A stretch of 64,000 nt of DNA from Phytoseiulus persimilis (lineage: Eukaryota; Arthropoda; Arachnida; Mesostigmata; Phytoseiidae), in NCBI GenBank assembly GCA_037576195.1, contig JAQZDE010000041.1, forward strand, positions 1 to 64,000, written 5' to 3'. This document shows, in pieces, positions 26,001 to 37,099 of the stretch. A program made the position numbers and the translations under genes. Numbering within the stretch: the first letter of the stretch is position 1; each line of letters opens with the position of its first letter. Under the pieces are notes generated by a model. It was not told the origin of the DNA. It was given only the letters and a program-made list of their open reading frames with translations, and ran no database searches.

Positions 26001-27642
26001 GACCGCGGTTTTCAGGCCCCCGTCTCTCTGAACCTGACTACTGACTTCTTGTTCTAGTTTCTTGCAGCTAAGGCTGTAGCATAGTGATGATTCAGCCAGA
26101 TTATATGTCTTACAAGGGAACGCGCTCCGTCAAATAACGTCGACAGACCTGCTAATTGAAGAGCCCTTGTTGTTCTTAGCAATCACCGTCGACAGGCGGT
26201 TTTTTCCGTGTCCCTCTTTTTCACAAGTTTCCTGAGGTGCCACAACATCTGCACGTATGAGTTCTTCGCGACCAAGGGACGCCCTCTCCAAGAGCTGAGA
26301 TCGACAAGTACATCGTATTTCGCAGTGGTTCGTGGTCGTATTTCTAAGTATTTTCGGAGGGACCAGCTCCAACTTTCTTCTGGCGGAATTAGGACACGCT
26401 TGCGAACTTCATCAGTGAGCTCAACTCGAATCTAGATGTTGGACCCCGCATCCCACTGCTCAAAGGAGTTTACGATGTCCTGATAATAGTTCCTCAGTCC
26501 AGCCAGGACGAGATTCCAGCCGTTAAAATTTGTCATTGGCAGAAACCGGATACGACTGAGGCAGTCGTCATTGGACAACATCCTCATCGCTCGGGAAGCT
26601 TCCAACTACGACTATATCTAGCAAGGCCACTGAGAACTTGAGGCATAATTGTATTGGATTAGAACTTCGTTTCGCGATTTGATTTCGCGACTCGAACATT
26701 ATAGATTGAGCGCGCTGATTCCATGATTCTTCGGTCAATCAATGAGGCCATGCGCACGGTTCGGAAGGAAAATCGACTACGCCTTTCCGTGCGTTGCCAT
26801 GGGCACGAGCGTTTCCATGAGGTTTTCATGAGCGATTGAAGAAAAGGTTTGGTGATCACTTCATAGATGATGGAGTTAGAGATGGGTTTGCAGACCCTAG
26901 GGTGGCGATTCCTGCGGGCATCTGCCAGGAACAGCCACGGACCGCGAGTTTCCAGCGGGTAACCGCGGGTCCGCCTGGCTTTTTTTTTTGCGACGACTAC
27001 TTAAAGCGACTCTCCCTTCGACTCTTCCAGGGGAATTGCTTCGTCTGAGAACGACAAGATTATCTCGTGGAAGCACTAGCCACTGCTTGATCTCCTCCGT
27101 TGCTCACCAACATTGGCTCCGCTTCGTGACATAAGCTTTTCTTGAATCTCATTTTGGGTATCGTTCTCATTCGGAGGCCTGATTCCGCTCGAGGAATCCT
27201 GGAGTCCGTGGACGTAAGAGGAATACACAAAATCCCGGATCTGTTCCGTCATTCTGCTTACTGGTTTTTCGAGCGCGCTCGAAACCGAGAGTGAAGTGTG
27301 CACCGCTTTTCGCGACAGGTGCCTCCGTCTACAGACGCCTGCCAGCGCCATTGCTCGAACGAACCGACAAGAGGATTAGTTCGGCGTTCGTTCCTCTGCC
27401 AGCAGCACCCAGGCGTTTGTCGTGGATCGAGAGGTCGAAATTTTCCGGACGTCAGCCCAGACTGAACAGCCCAAAAGTATCGACAAAGGTACGTGTTTGC
27501 TGTTGGCGAACTGATACAGATACAACGATTCGTCGCAATTCGCAAGGAACGGATGGAACGGCGTCGCCAGACGTTAGAATCACCTGAGTTCTCTTCCAGT
27601 GAAATCATCTCCTTGTGTTCGAGCCTAGAGCTGTACCGAGGA
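23035..27642. other. Intergenic stretch, no supported gene
   Basis: Lies between the 5' ends of GTPBP10 (-) and the sulfotransferase (+). Only short frames without recognisable domains are present (longest: minus 27258-27671, 137 codons, and plus 25484-25858, 124 codons). The stretch 25865-26015 is CG-rich with short direct repeats, described separately. An A run is seen at 24321-24329 and a T run near 26981-26990. Just before the sulfotransferase, ttctcttccag ending at 27599 is a good acceptor and suggests that its 5' UTR contains at least one upstream noncoding exon. Confidence 0.35.
25905..25972. repeat. Short direct repeat in a CG-rich patch
   Basis: The 16-mer TGATACCCGCAATCCT occurs at 25905-25920 and again at 25957-25972. 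The 10-mer AACCGCGGGT occurs at 25871-25880, 25948-25957 and 26961-26970. The patch is rich in CCGCGG-type words, unlike its surroundings. It could be a decayed tandem duplication or part of a dispersed repeat; no terminal inverted repeats were found. Confidence 0.6.
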
Positions 27643-29538
27643 ATGGCTCCCGCGGCAAAAGTCTTAGACAAGTTGGGCGACGAAGTTCAGCTCTTATACA
27701 CGAGACCGAAACTGGTCTCCTTCGATGGAGTTCCAGTGACGCCGCGGTACTTCTCTATCAAGTATTGGGAACAAACTCGAGGGTACCAGCCTCGAGATGG
27801 TGAGTTTCATGAGTAGGGTCCGAAAGTTCATGCATTCGTCATTGATCACAGCCTGTCAATCTTCGCATGTATGCACGAATACATCATGGGGTCGTACATG
27901 ACTGATAGCAGCGAGAGCTGAGACGTTCAAGCGGCAGACATCAATTGAAGCGTTTATATAACGTTATGACGTTATGGTCCAATTGTAAACGAGGCCCGGT
28001 TGACGGCGAGGCCCAGTTGACGGCGAGGCCCGTTTGACTCCGCGGCCCAGCTGACGCGCTCCCGTTTCTACGAGAGCCTGATGATTGAGCCCGACCGTTA
28101 GAGCTTTTAGCTGGGAAGCTTTCCACGGAAAGCTACCTTAGCCGGTCTTCCGGAATTCGGACACTAGACTGAGCTGACAGGGGCTCTTCGATTGTTATTG
28201 ACTTGTGAATTTTCGGGATGAAGACTCAGCCTTTCCCCACTCGTACTTCAAGATGACATATTCATCGTCACCTATCCGAAATCTGGAACGACTTGGTTGC
28301 AAGAAATTTTCTTCAGCCTCTTCAATGGGCGTCAGCCGGGAAATGATGAGGAGAGGTGGGTCATCATTATCCAGTTGGAATCCGAGCCAGGACGATGTCG
28401 GATTCTCAGAGCAAGCCCCCGATTTGGGTCTCATTGATTTCGAGTAGAGATCATCACCAAAGCAATTTTGATGCATGCATGACCTTGAAAACGTAGGACC
28501 CAGCATTGCCCCTTCTTGGAATACTCTGGCACTGCTCTCGCCGACACGATGTATCGACCCGGCGCGTTGAAGATCCACACTCGTTTTGAGCATTCTCCTT
28601 ACGCTCCAAATGCGAAGTACGTGTATTGCGTGAGAAATCCGAAAGACTGCTGCGTTTCCTTCTATTACCACTCCATCGTCCTCATCGATGACTTCGACGA
28701 CTGTGGCTTCGAAGAATATTTCGAGTGAGTCGAATGAATGTCTCTCGCTGTCAACCTTAATTTATCAAAAAGGGAAGCAATAGGGCTTTTCCCTGGCGTG
28801 GAATCGTGGCTGGTTACCTGCAATCACACTCTTCTGAGTCCTCAGATATTTCATGGACGGAAAGCTTGAATTCGGCAACTACTGGCAGCATCTCGAGTCC
28901 TGGTATCCGATGATCGAGAAGGAGAACGTTCTGTTTTTGACTTACGAAGACATGAAACAAGACATCCTGCGGGAGCTGTCGAGGATAGGAGATTTCATCG
29001 GCGGTCACTGGGGAGAGGAGCTCAAGGGAGAAGGAGGAAAGAAGGTGAATAGAATTAATCCCGTCTTCTCTGTGCTCAAGCTTCACGACTGTGACGAGCG
29101 TTAACTCATCAGCATCGTTTCCCAACATCTCTGCATTCTCGATTTCGTCAATACTCCCGCTATTGAATAGATAGGATGTTCCGCGGGAGGGATGAACCCG
29201 AGCAACGTGTATCAAAGGATCAGTGAACATCGTCACAACATAAACATGCGCTGCAGAATCCACTTCGATTACCACGCTTTCATCTGTTGTTTTTCCAGGT
29301 CGCCGAGTTGGCTTCTTTCAAGAGAATGAAGGAGTCATTTGCTGCAGACGGCCGCGGAGATTTCATCCGGAAAGGAGCCATTCACGACTGGAAGAATCAT
29401 CTGACAGAGACAATGAATCGGAGAATCGAGAAGGAAACGTACTCGAGATTAGAGTCAATTTGTCCGAAACTACTCAAGCAGTGGGAGGACCTTGGAATTC
29501 TTTCGGGGAACCACGAGGCGCAAACGCCTGGACACTAG
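27643..29538 (+). CDS. Cytosolic sulfotransferase (SULT family)
   Basis: Transfers sulfate from PAPS to hydroxyl or amine groups of small molecules in the cytosol; the acceptor cannot be told from sequence. Exons: 27643-27799, 28253-28355, 28497-28724, 28846-29044, 29299-29538; all GT-AG and phase-consistent, 308 residues, the usual SULT size. Seen in order: SFDGVPVTPRYFS, DDIFIVTYPKSGTTWLQE (5'-phosphosulfate loop), KIHTRF with the catalytic His, CVRNPKDCCVSFYYH (3'-phosphate binding), EYFMDGKLEFGNYWQHLESW, and RKGAIHDWKN (C-terminal PAPS signature). Every catalytic landmark is intact, so it should be active. Four short introns interrupt it; intron 1 carries a 17-bp tandem repeat. A poly(A) signal lies at 29644-29649. 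Arachnids have many SULT paralogues, so no symbol is given. Confidence 0.95.
27990..28057. repeat. 17-bp tandem repeat, four units
   Basis: Four adjacent 17-base units begin at 27990, 28007, 28024 and 28041, with consensus near CGAGGCCCAGTTGACGG. Units 1 and 2 differ at one base; units 3 and 4 are more diverged. It lies in intron 1 of the sulfotransferase, shortly after a small duplication (ACGTTATG, 27961-27976). Confidence 0.8.
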
Positions 29539-31700
29539 CCCGAAATTTATTTCGTGACATCTCTTGGCTCATGGTTCCTCTCTCCGATGAAAACTAGAGA
29601 AGCGACGGCTCCGAGAACCCGGAGCGAGGTTGACAAGACAGAAAATAAATATTTCAGAAATCCAAATCTGGGAAAATGAGGCCAGGGTATTACTTCCTCC
29701 TTCCCATTCATGAACGTCATGCACGGCGACGTCAGTATCGCGAGCGAAAAGTTCGATAGCGAATCAGTTCCTTGGCCGCTCAGCCCGAGCTGTGCCTCCC
29801 TCGTACCTGTGTAACCAGAAGGCCCTGGAGCCGCTGATCTCCGAATGGGAGTCAGGGAATAGGCGCCGGGTTTTACTCGGCAATAGCATTTCTTCCCCAT
29901 CCTGCTCTGTGATGCGTTGGTCCAAGCACCGGGCGTTTCCGAAAACATCCAAGCCATCATCCCACCATTGCGAGCATAATCTGAACTTTAGATGAAAACA
30001 GTGATTGCATCACGATAGAGCTAGTTCCTGCAGCCCCGGGGATTTCCGATATGTATGGAGGCAGGCGGCCTGGAATCCGATCCACGGGGCTGTCCCACTT
30101 TCGACGAGTTCAAGCTTCTTCCGTCCGGAGGGTCAGTGGAAAGGAGCCGAATCCGACTTGAAAACCAGGAGACGAGGCTCAAACATGTCATTGCAGTCAG
30201 TTTCGAACGTCTCAGAATGACACAAATTCATTCAACTGGAGGAAACTGCCCGAGATTTCTTCTGAGAATGTGTGATCGTATCCTTCGCAAGTTTTCCTCT
30301 GGCGACTGGATGTTAAGCAGTGACCTTGGAAGAGAGTTTCGCTCTTGCATGTTTGAAATTCTGGGAATGCGGCAGAAACAATCTGGAGCTGTCATTCAGT
30401 CCGATGGGACTTCTCGGAGAGCAGAGTTATATTTCCATGATCATCAATATCCGCTCTTTCCTTTCGACCAATTCGTTCGTCCTCTCCTGGTTCTCTTCCG
30501 CCTGCGTCTATGGATTTGACGTCTCTCACAGCTGTTCTGGCAGCATTCTCGATTTTCATTCATCTCAGGCAGTGATATCAATCTGCTGTCATTGCTGAAA
30601 GAATCCAGAGGTATGTTTCATTTGAATTCCTTTGGGAAATACAAATTTCAGCCCGTTTGCTCATTTTAGAGCAGCTGCCCATGTGAATGGAGTAGCTTTC
30701 CCGCGGATCCCACTTTCGAGGCCTATCGGGTCCCTCGCGACGACTTCCAAAGCGCCTGTGACTTTCGCATCTCGAGGAAAGTTAACTGACCCGTCTTCTC
30801 AAGGCAACTCATTATCGGAGGTTGTTTGTGTTTTGTCCGGTTTTCGAACTTGTCGCCGGCTAACCTGGCGCAGCCTCAAGTCAATTCGCGCAGGAGATGC
30901 GATGTAGGCGCAACACACTGAAAATATCTCGTCCCGGAAAACCAGTTGTGGCGGGAACGCTTCAGGCCCTCCTACGCGTTTCCGTCACATCTACATCGAT
31001 TTTCTGCAGAGGCATTCTCTTAAGAAACCTGGGACTCCCTCAACGCACGGTCTGCTTGAGTGCGACGCGCTTAGGGAAGTATCGGGTTTGCTTGAGCAAG
31101 AGCTGCTTCAGGAGCCAAGACGTGGGTCCGTAAGATACTGCGTCATCAGTGCCTTAGCTCATTTTGAGAGGGACTCCCTTCTCATGGATTGTTTCCGAAA
31201 ACGAACGAAAGTCGCCAAGATCGACTTTCGGGATATAGCGTGCCCGTGCTGAACGAATCGATCCTTGAAGGGCTGAGTTCTCGTCCGACTTTTAACGAGA
31301 GCTGCCCATGGCAAGGACTCTGAACCCGCCTCTTGGGATTGAGCTTTCCGAACTGAGGCTCCCCACCACGATTCAGAACACGAGTATCCAGGATCAGCTT
31401 CGGGAACGGGCATGCTGTCATGCTGTCGTTTACGGGAGTCGCGTTTTCTTATGAGATCGATCGATAGAATGACACAGTGTGGAAAAAGCTTCTCGCGTCG
31501 AGTAGCGATTTTATGACGTATTGTTGATTTTACTGCTCATCTAGGTGTGGCTCCAAGTCGAGGCGACTTTGGTCAAAGATTCTTTTTCGTTAGCGCCAAC
31601 TTGTGTCCGGAGCCTCCAGTAACATAGGCCGGACGGAGTCCCAGTTTGGCTTGACTCAGCCGAGTAGCACAACTACGAGTGCAAACACATTTTTGCTCTC
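29539..31700. other. Intergenic stretch, no supported gene
   Basis: Begins with the sulfotransferase 3' UTR (AATAAA at 29644-29649). The remaining sequence has only short unassigned frames, the longest being plus 30055-30519 (154 codons) and minus 29547-29960 (137 codons). No domain, repeat or RNA gene was recognised. Confidence 0.35.
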
Positions 31701-32256
31701 ATGATTCAGAGTAGAACAGGAATCTCTGAGGCGAGCGGGGAAACTTCGCGGACACAGAATAACGAGAGCTCCTTCACGGAGCCCAGCGCACGCGAAAATT
31801 ACCACTGGTCGAATGCCCAACCCAACCTGTTATTTCAATCAGCCTCAGATTATCGGGGCAGCGATGTAAGACAACGGTGCCAGCGGGACGGTTAAGCAAC
31901 GTTTGTTCTTCGAAAAAACTCGGAGCTCAGCTTTCAGCCGGCAAAAGGTATCTCATCTATGGAGTTGAGTCGCAGATATATCATGTGATTCTATTCGTTC
32001 AATCTTAGACGAAACTCCAGCTGATTCACTTGTCGAAGGAGGCAGATGCCTGGAGCCGCATATTTTGCAGGTGGGGGAACGAGCAGCCTTCGAAGTAGTG
32101 GAACAAGCAGCCTTCGAAGTAGTGGAACAAGCAGCCTTCGAAGTAGTGGAACAGGACAGCGGATATATATCGGGGAGATATAACTCGCAGTTCGAGGAAG
32201 CGGATTCGGAGATCTGCAGCTCAAGTTGGATCTGGGCGAAATGTAGGCTCGCCTGA
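31701..32256 (+). CDS. Small unknown protein with AAFEVVEQ repeats, two exons
   Basis: Model: exon 31701-31865 and exon 32071-32256, joined in phase 0 by a canonical 205-base intron (donor gtaaga, acceptor tattttgcag), 116 residues. The first exon is hydrophilic (SGETSRTQNNESS, NYHWSNAQPNLLFQ). The second opens with three tandem copies of the octapeptide AAFEVVEQ (the first preceded by VGER), then DSGYISGRY, then ends in a Cys/Trp-containing tail. The 24-base repeat unit keeps the frame open, and both splice sites are good with matching phase; this is the main support. No homologue is recognised. A splice acceptor just after the ATG (gattcag) leaves open a further upstream exon. There is no signal peptide or membrane segment. 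Confidence 0.45.
32074..32155. repeat. 24-bp coding minisatellite, about 3.4 copies
   Basis: Units start at 32074, 32098 and 32122, with a partial fourth at 32146. Copies 2 and 3 are identical (GTGGAACAAGCAGCCTTCGA then AGTA); copy 1 differs near its start. The period is a multiple of three and sits in an open frame coding AAFEVVEQ. The near-identity suggests recent expansion. Confidence 0.9.
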
Positions 32257-33711
32257 TTCAAAAATAATCAAAATTCGGGACTAAATTAATTTCGCTTTCT
32301 GATGATCCCTGGTCCGAGGATTCCGCTGGAAATCGCAGCCTATCGCCGCAATGTTCCGAGCGATGCTTCCAGCTAGCTGAGGCCAGTAGGCGAGCGGCGG
32401 ATCTCTTGTTGGCTTCTCTCCTACACTTCGTAGCCGGGCAACATCGTAAACATCGTCGCTGAGCAGTGCGGACTCGCTCTAGGCTCAGCTATTCCACTTC
32501 GCGTGTCACGACCGTCGACCACGGCGCGCGCGAACTGGACTCGTACCAGCAGATGATCATCGACTTTCTGTTAACGGCCTGCGCTAGTAAGAGACTCCCG
32601 ATTGTGAGACCGATTGTGGTTCCGGGACTGGGAACATAGTGAGGCGAGTGTACTCCCTCGGCGACCAAAGGAACTACCAACGACGGAACGGACGGCTGCA
32701 AGATTGTCAGCAGCGTTCCTGGGAGAAGGAGCAGCAGCAACAGGTAGACGAAGGCTTAGGCGGAATATCGCGTTGGAAATTTGGAGACGCCCATGTCGGA
32801 AAGGGAAGGCGACTCTTTTGAAGAGTACCCACCTAAACAAGAGGAACATTCAGGATTGCTTAGAACGAAGCCACCTCACGCTAGAGGAGAAATGTACGAG
32901 CCTACCCGGAAGGAAAGAGAAGGTACGTTCGCTAAATTCGAGGTTTATGGATGGTGTTCTCGTTCCTCCTTTGGAATAGTCAACTGGTTATTCGTGCGGT
33001 GCTCGCTGACGGGAGGCACACTTCATTCGACCTTGGAAATCTGGAATGTTTGGTAAGTAGAGTGAGATTAGCGGGGGAACTTTCATGGATCGATATTGTC
33101 GTGCTTACAGAGCCAGAGGAGCACCGACCTCTCAATAAACCGGCGACGAGCTATGAACGAGCTCCTTCGAGGGCAGGCTGCGTCGAGCTCCTCCACATGG
33201 GGCTCACCTGCATCATGTGGGTCAGTAATGTTCTACTTCTGGGGTTTCGAAAGGAAACTCCCCGACTCTGATTATTCAATTTTTCACGTGTCTTTGAACC
33301 TCATGTCTCTGCTTCTGGAATTCGCGGACGCCATGCGAATTGTATTCCGCGCGATCGAAACGGAACCCTGCGAGATGTCGAGGTTTGAGCGAGTCCAACG
33401 TCGATAGTGTTGACGGTTTCGGGCGCTCTTATGGCGCCCTTAGAACAAAGGCTACAAATGGCTGCATGAACCGTGTCACGAATGACTCAGGCTCTAGATA
33501 TCTCGAGCCGTTCTCGATTCCCAAGACGTAAACGCGGCAGGTCGCTCCGTCGCCAAACCGTGTTCCCACTTATTTGCACCGATGTCGACTAAACGGATCG
33601 CGTCGGCTAATTCCGTGCGCGCGAATGTAATGGATAAGCGATCGTCGGGTGGAATTCGGTGTCGATTATGCATGATGGACTTCGGTAACCGACGATATTT
33701 TGATTGAGCAG
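32257..33711. other. Intergenic stretch with an unassigned minus-strand frame
   Basis: No supported gene. A minus-strand frame (32740-32489, open further upstream to about 32753) begins with a run of Leu (LLLLLLPGTLLTILQ) like a signal peptide, contains a second hydrophobic stretch (IGLTIGSLLLAQA), and stops at 32489. It lacks its own ATG and would need an upstream exon. A plus-strand gtaagt donor at 33054 has an open frame before it but could not be linked to the tetraspanin. The first tetraspanin exon (N-terminus and start of membrane segment 1) should be in or beyond this stretch. Confidence 0.35.
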
Positions 33712-36700
33712 CTCATCGGTGTGGCGATCATCATTCTGGGAGCACTCCTCGTGAGTGACATCCGTCTGAGAGGTCTCAAATCTCTTCAGCATTTGGGACC
33801 ACTGCAAAATGCCTCGATCCTCGTCATCGTGATTGGCGCTGCCATCCTCGTGATCGGTATTGTAGGATGCATCAGTGTGAGCATCAAGAATAAGCCCATG
33901 ATCTTGTCGGTAAGTTTAATTTCTTCCACAATTTCGTAAGGGATGGACTCGGGGCCTCGGCCTCGGACGCGGGAAGGGTTGGGACTCCGTACCGCGTCGC
34001 GGGAAGAGTTCCGACTTCGCACCGAATGGTGATTAACTGAGTTTCATCGTTAGTTCGCTGTGCTACTGATCTGTTTGATGATCTTGGAGATTGCGGCTTG
34101 CATACTGGCCTGGTATCACAAAAAAGGAAGCACCGTGAGTACGCCTGTCTTTTCAACCGTGGCCAGATTCCTACTCTAATCTCTATGCACGTCTCAAATA
34201 AGAAGATACAAGCTTCAAGATTTCCCGAGAGAGACACTTTCTGAGGATGGATTTTTCTTCTGAGACTGCCTCTCGTTTGCCCTGGAACACTTCTGGATTC
34301 GTCGATCTCTCCGCCGCCGAGAACCTACAGTCGACCCGAGCTTTGAATGCCTATGAGCATCAGAACACCCAGGCCGGGCTTCGGAAAACTGATATTCTTG
34401 AGCGAGTTTTGCACCTGATTCGTTGAGTCGATTTTCTTCTCCACAGCTTGAGTCTCGGCTGAATGAGATGATAAGCCGGGTGATTCGACAGTATGCTACT
34501 GGAGTGGCGATCTACAACAACGATGACGACTGGAGCTTCAATCGGAATGTGTTGACTTTCATTGAACATGCGGTGAGTAGAATAGCCTAGGATTTCTAGC
34601 CGACACATTGGATGAATCAGCAGAATCACGCTCCCGTACATCACTGTCAGCTCCGCAGCCTTAGTTGATGAGTCAGGGTTCTGGCCGCTCTATCAAAGAC
34701 CACGATTTGGCCGAAAGTGTCAGAGAAATGCTCCCAGGCCGACAGAGTTCCCGTCGATCTCACTCTTTTGTTTACGTGGGCGCGGCTCCACTGAGCTGTT
34801 TCCCGCTCTGCGGCCCGAGTCCCACTTCCAGGCCGCCTTCGAGCACAGTTCGCTCATCAGATCTCCCGGTCTTAAACGCGTTTCGGGATTGAATTCGCTG
34901 CGGAACTTTCGCGAAGAATTATACTACGGGGACAACTTATCGCTCAAGCCCGATACAGTATGGGAAGAGTTGTTGAAAAACTATTTCAAAACAGCTACGG
35001 CTAGTGATGCTCCGCCTCGACATGGCGTGCCCGGGAGGCCATCGTCAGCGGACTCGCATCGATTCAGGTCTTTCTGCTTTGATCGGGCCGTGTCGTTCAT
35101 TCATCGCAACTGCGCAGGAACTCTCGTCGTCGTAGCGATTTCTGAGGTGGAGCAGAACACGAGTCGGAAACGAATTCCACGCAACTCACCTTCATCGATT
35201 ACTGGAGAAGCTCCCTCCCGTGACTTGTGTTCCGTCCTCTCCGGAAGTTTCAGCTCAGTACCCTGCTCGGAACAGGAAAATCCCATAACGGATCGGATGC
35301 TATCCTGAAGCTACCCTGAACTCGCGCGTACGAAGAATCATTCCTCCACGAGTGTGGCGAATTTTGACAGCATTGAGCTAAAACTCTGCAATTCACACCC
35401 AGAAGGGGAAATCTTTCGCAAGAACCAAGTTCGGCAGGCTCAAGGCTGCACTTAAGGTGCGAAAAGGCGAGGCTGATCCGTACGCTATGCGAATTCGGAT
35501 GTTCGCAGTACAGTACATCACGAAGTACTCGAGACGGTCTCCGTCGCACCAGGTTCGAGAGATTTATTGAGTCTGAGGAGACCAAGGCGAATTCGTGTTT
35601 TACGGCCGCGCTGATTATTCCCGAATAAAAAATGAGGAACGACTAAAGCGAGCCTCGGCGAGATTCTATCTTCTTGAAAAAGCTCAGCACGAAAGTGTCT
35701 GACACAGGTCTCACAACATTAACGAAGTTTGCGCCGATCTGACAGTGTGAAATTCTCGAGTCAATTCTTCAATGAAATTCCTCTTCAGTCGCGTGATAAA
35801 TCGGTATTGTGTGGGCGCATCGTCAAGGTGACGCAGGCATCGGAGCGATTCTGCCGCGGCGTTGGTCACTCAAGCGAGTTCTCTCTGCTCCTCGCTGGCG
35901 TGGCGTCCGCATGAACTCTGACGACGTCACATGCCTCTCCTACGATTGGTTCCAGTCTCAATCCGCTCTTCCTCGAGGTTTCAACCATCTATCCGAGAAA
36001 TTTTGGGGATGGTGTTCACCTCGAATTTCTCGATCCGCTTTCGTTGAACTGATGGCCGACCTCGAGGCGACCCTGGATGGAGGAGTTCTGGAGTTGAGCT
36101 CAGATGGCTCCTCAAGGTCTCATCGCTAAATCGTCCTGCAATGAAAGATTCGAGGAGGTTTTTCACGGTTTTCTCATCCTAGCTTGTGAACGGAGCGCGG
36201 CGTTGAGCAGTACCTACCGCAAATAATACGCTTCACGAAACGTGAGGCCATGAGGATTTGATTACGATGATAATGATGGTCATCATCATCGTGGCGAGTT
36301 CATCATGACGAAATCAACATCGTTTCCAAACTTTCGAAGATTCTCCTGATAACACAGAATCTTGGCGGAACAATTTCGTTCATCGAAGTGATTTTTTATA
36401 TCACCTTTTATACACCTCTCCCAATATTGTCGGAGAGTTTTGGGAGGGGCCATGGCTCCCTTGCCCCCCCCCCCCCTTGGTACGCCACTGGCTGCACCCT
36501 CTGAGTTGGCTGGTCAAGCGAGTTGTCGAACCTACCGATTCACCACCGTCCCGACATTTCTTCCAGATGCACTGCTGCGGAGCAAGGGGAGACATGGACT
36601 ACATTTCCAGAAATGTTCCCATACCAACCAGTTGCTATCACAACGATAGATACTATAACATGTACCGCAGTGAAGAGGTAAGTACGGACTCGCGTAGACA

Positions 36701-37099
36701 TAGTATTCTTAACGACGCACACACCAGATCTCGGGGGAAAGCCACCACTGAACCGGTTCTCATCTCACAGGGTTGCGTTGAAGTTCTGCAGAATTTCATC
36801 ATGAAACATGGGCTCATCCTCGGACTGCTCTGCGTCTTTGCCCTCGTCTTACAGGTGAGAGCAATTAGCTGTGAATACATCCCGGAGAGTAATGCCCTGA
36901 AGAGCTGCTCAGGGAAGGAATTGAAGTGGAAGATGAACACCGGGATTGATATTATTTTCAGCTGCTTTTGATCCTGACCTCTTTCCTGATCGTTAACCGG
37001 ATTCCGAGTAATGAAGCGCCTTCAAAACGCCTCGAGTCAACTGGGATGACCAGGCGAGTAACTACCCAGAGAAGTGGGAACGAACACTCGCAAGTGTAG
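33712..37099 (+). CDS. Tetraspanin (first exon not found)
   Basis: Four-pass membrane organiser protein. Exons seen: 33712-33909, 34054-34134, 34447-34572, 36567-36677, 36771-36854, 36962-37099; all phase 0, 245 residues. Seen in order: the second half of membrane segment 1 (LIGVAIIILGALL), segment 2 (ILVIVIGAAILVIGIVGC), segment 3 (FAVLLICLMILEIAACILAW), a large extracellular loop with the hallmark MHCCG, then PTSC and GC, giving the four conserved cysteines, then segment 4 (LILGLLCVFALVLQLLLILTSFL) and a short polar tail. The missing upstream exon should code the cytoplasmic N-terminus and ends in phase 0. Intron 3 (34573-36566) is 2 kb and carries a dispersed repeat copy and an unassigned 139-codon frame. 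Subfamily and partners cannot be told. Poly(A) candidates are AATAAG shortly after the stop and AATAAA at 37933-37938. Confidence 0.93.
36275..36490. repeat. Dispersed repeat, copy A (in tetraspanin intron 3)
   Basis: About 215 bases that align in order with 44803-44982. Shared blocks are TCATCRTSGCRAG, TTCATGACG-AAT-AAC, GTTYCCAAAC, a middle part with CACC and CCCA, TCG-AGAGTT, and a terminus ending in CGCCACTG. This copy contains a long C run before GGTACGCCACTG. Read in reverse, the terminus starts CAGTGGCGTACC, which resembles the end of a DNA-transposon-derived MITE. No opposite inverted terminus was found, so it may be one end only. Confidence 0.6.
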
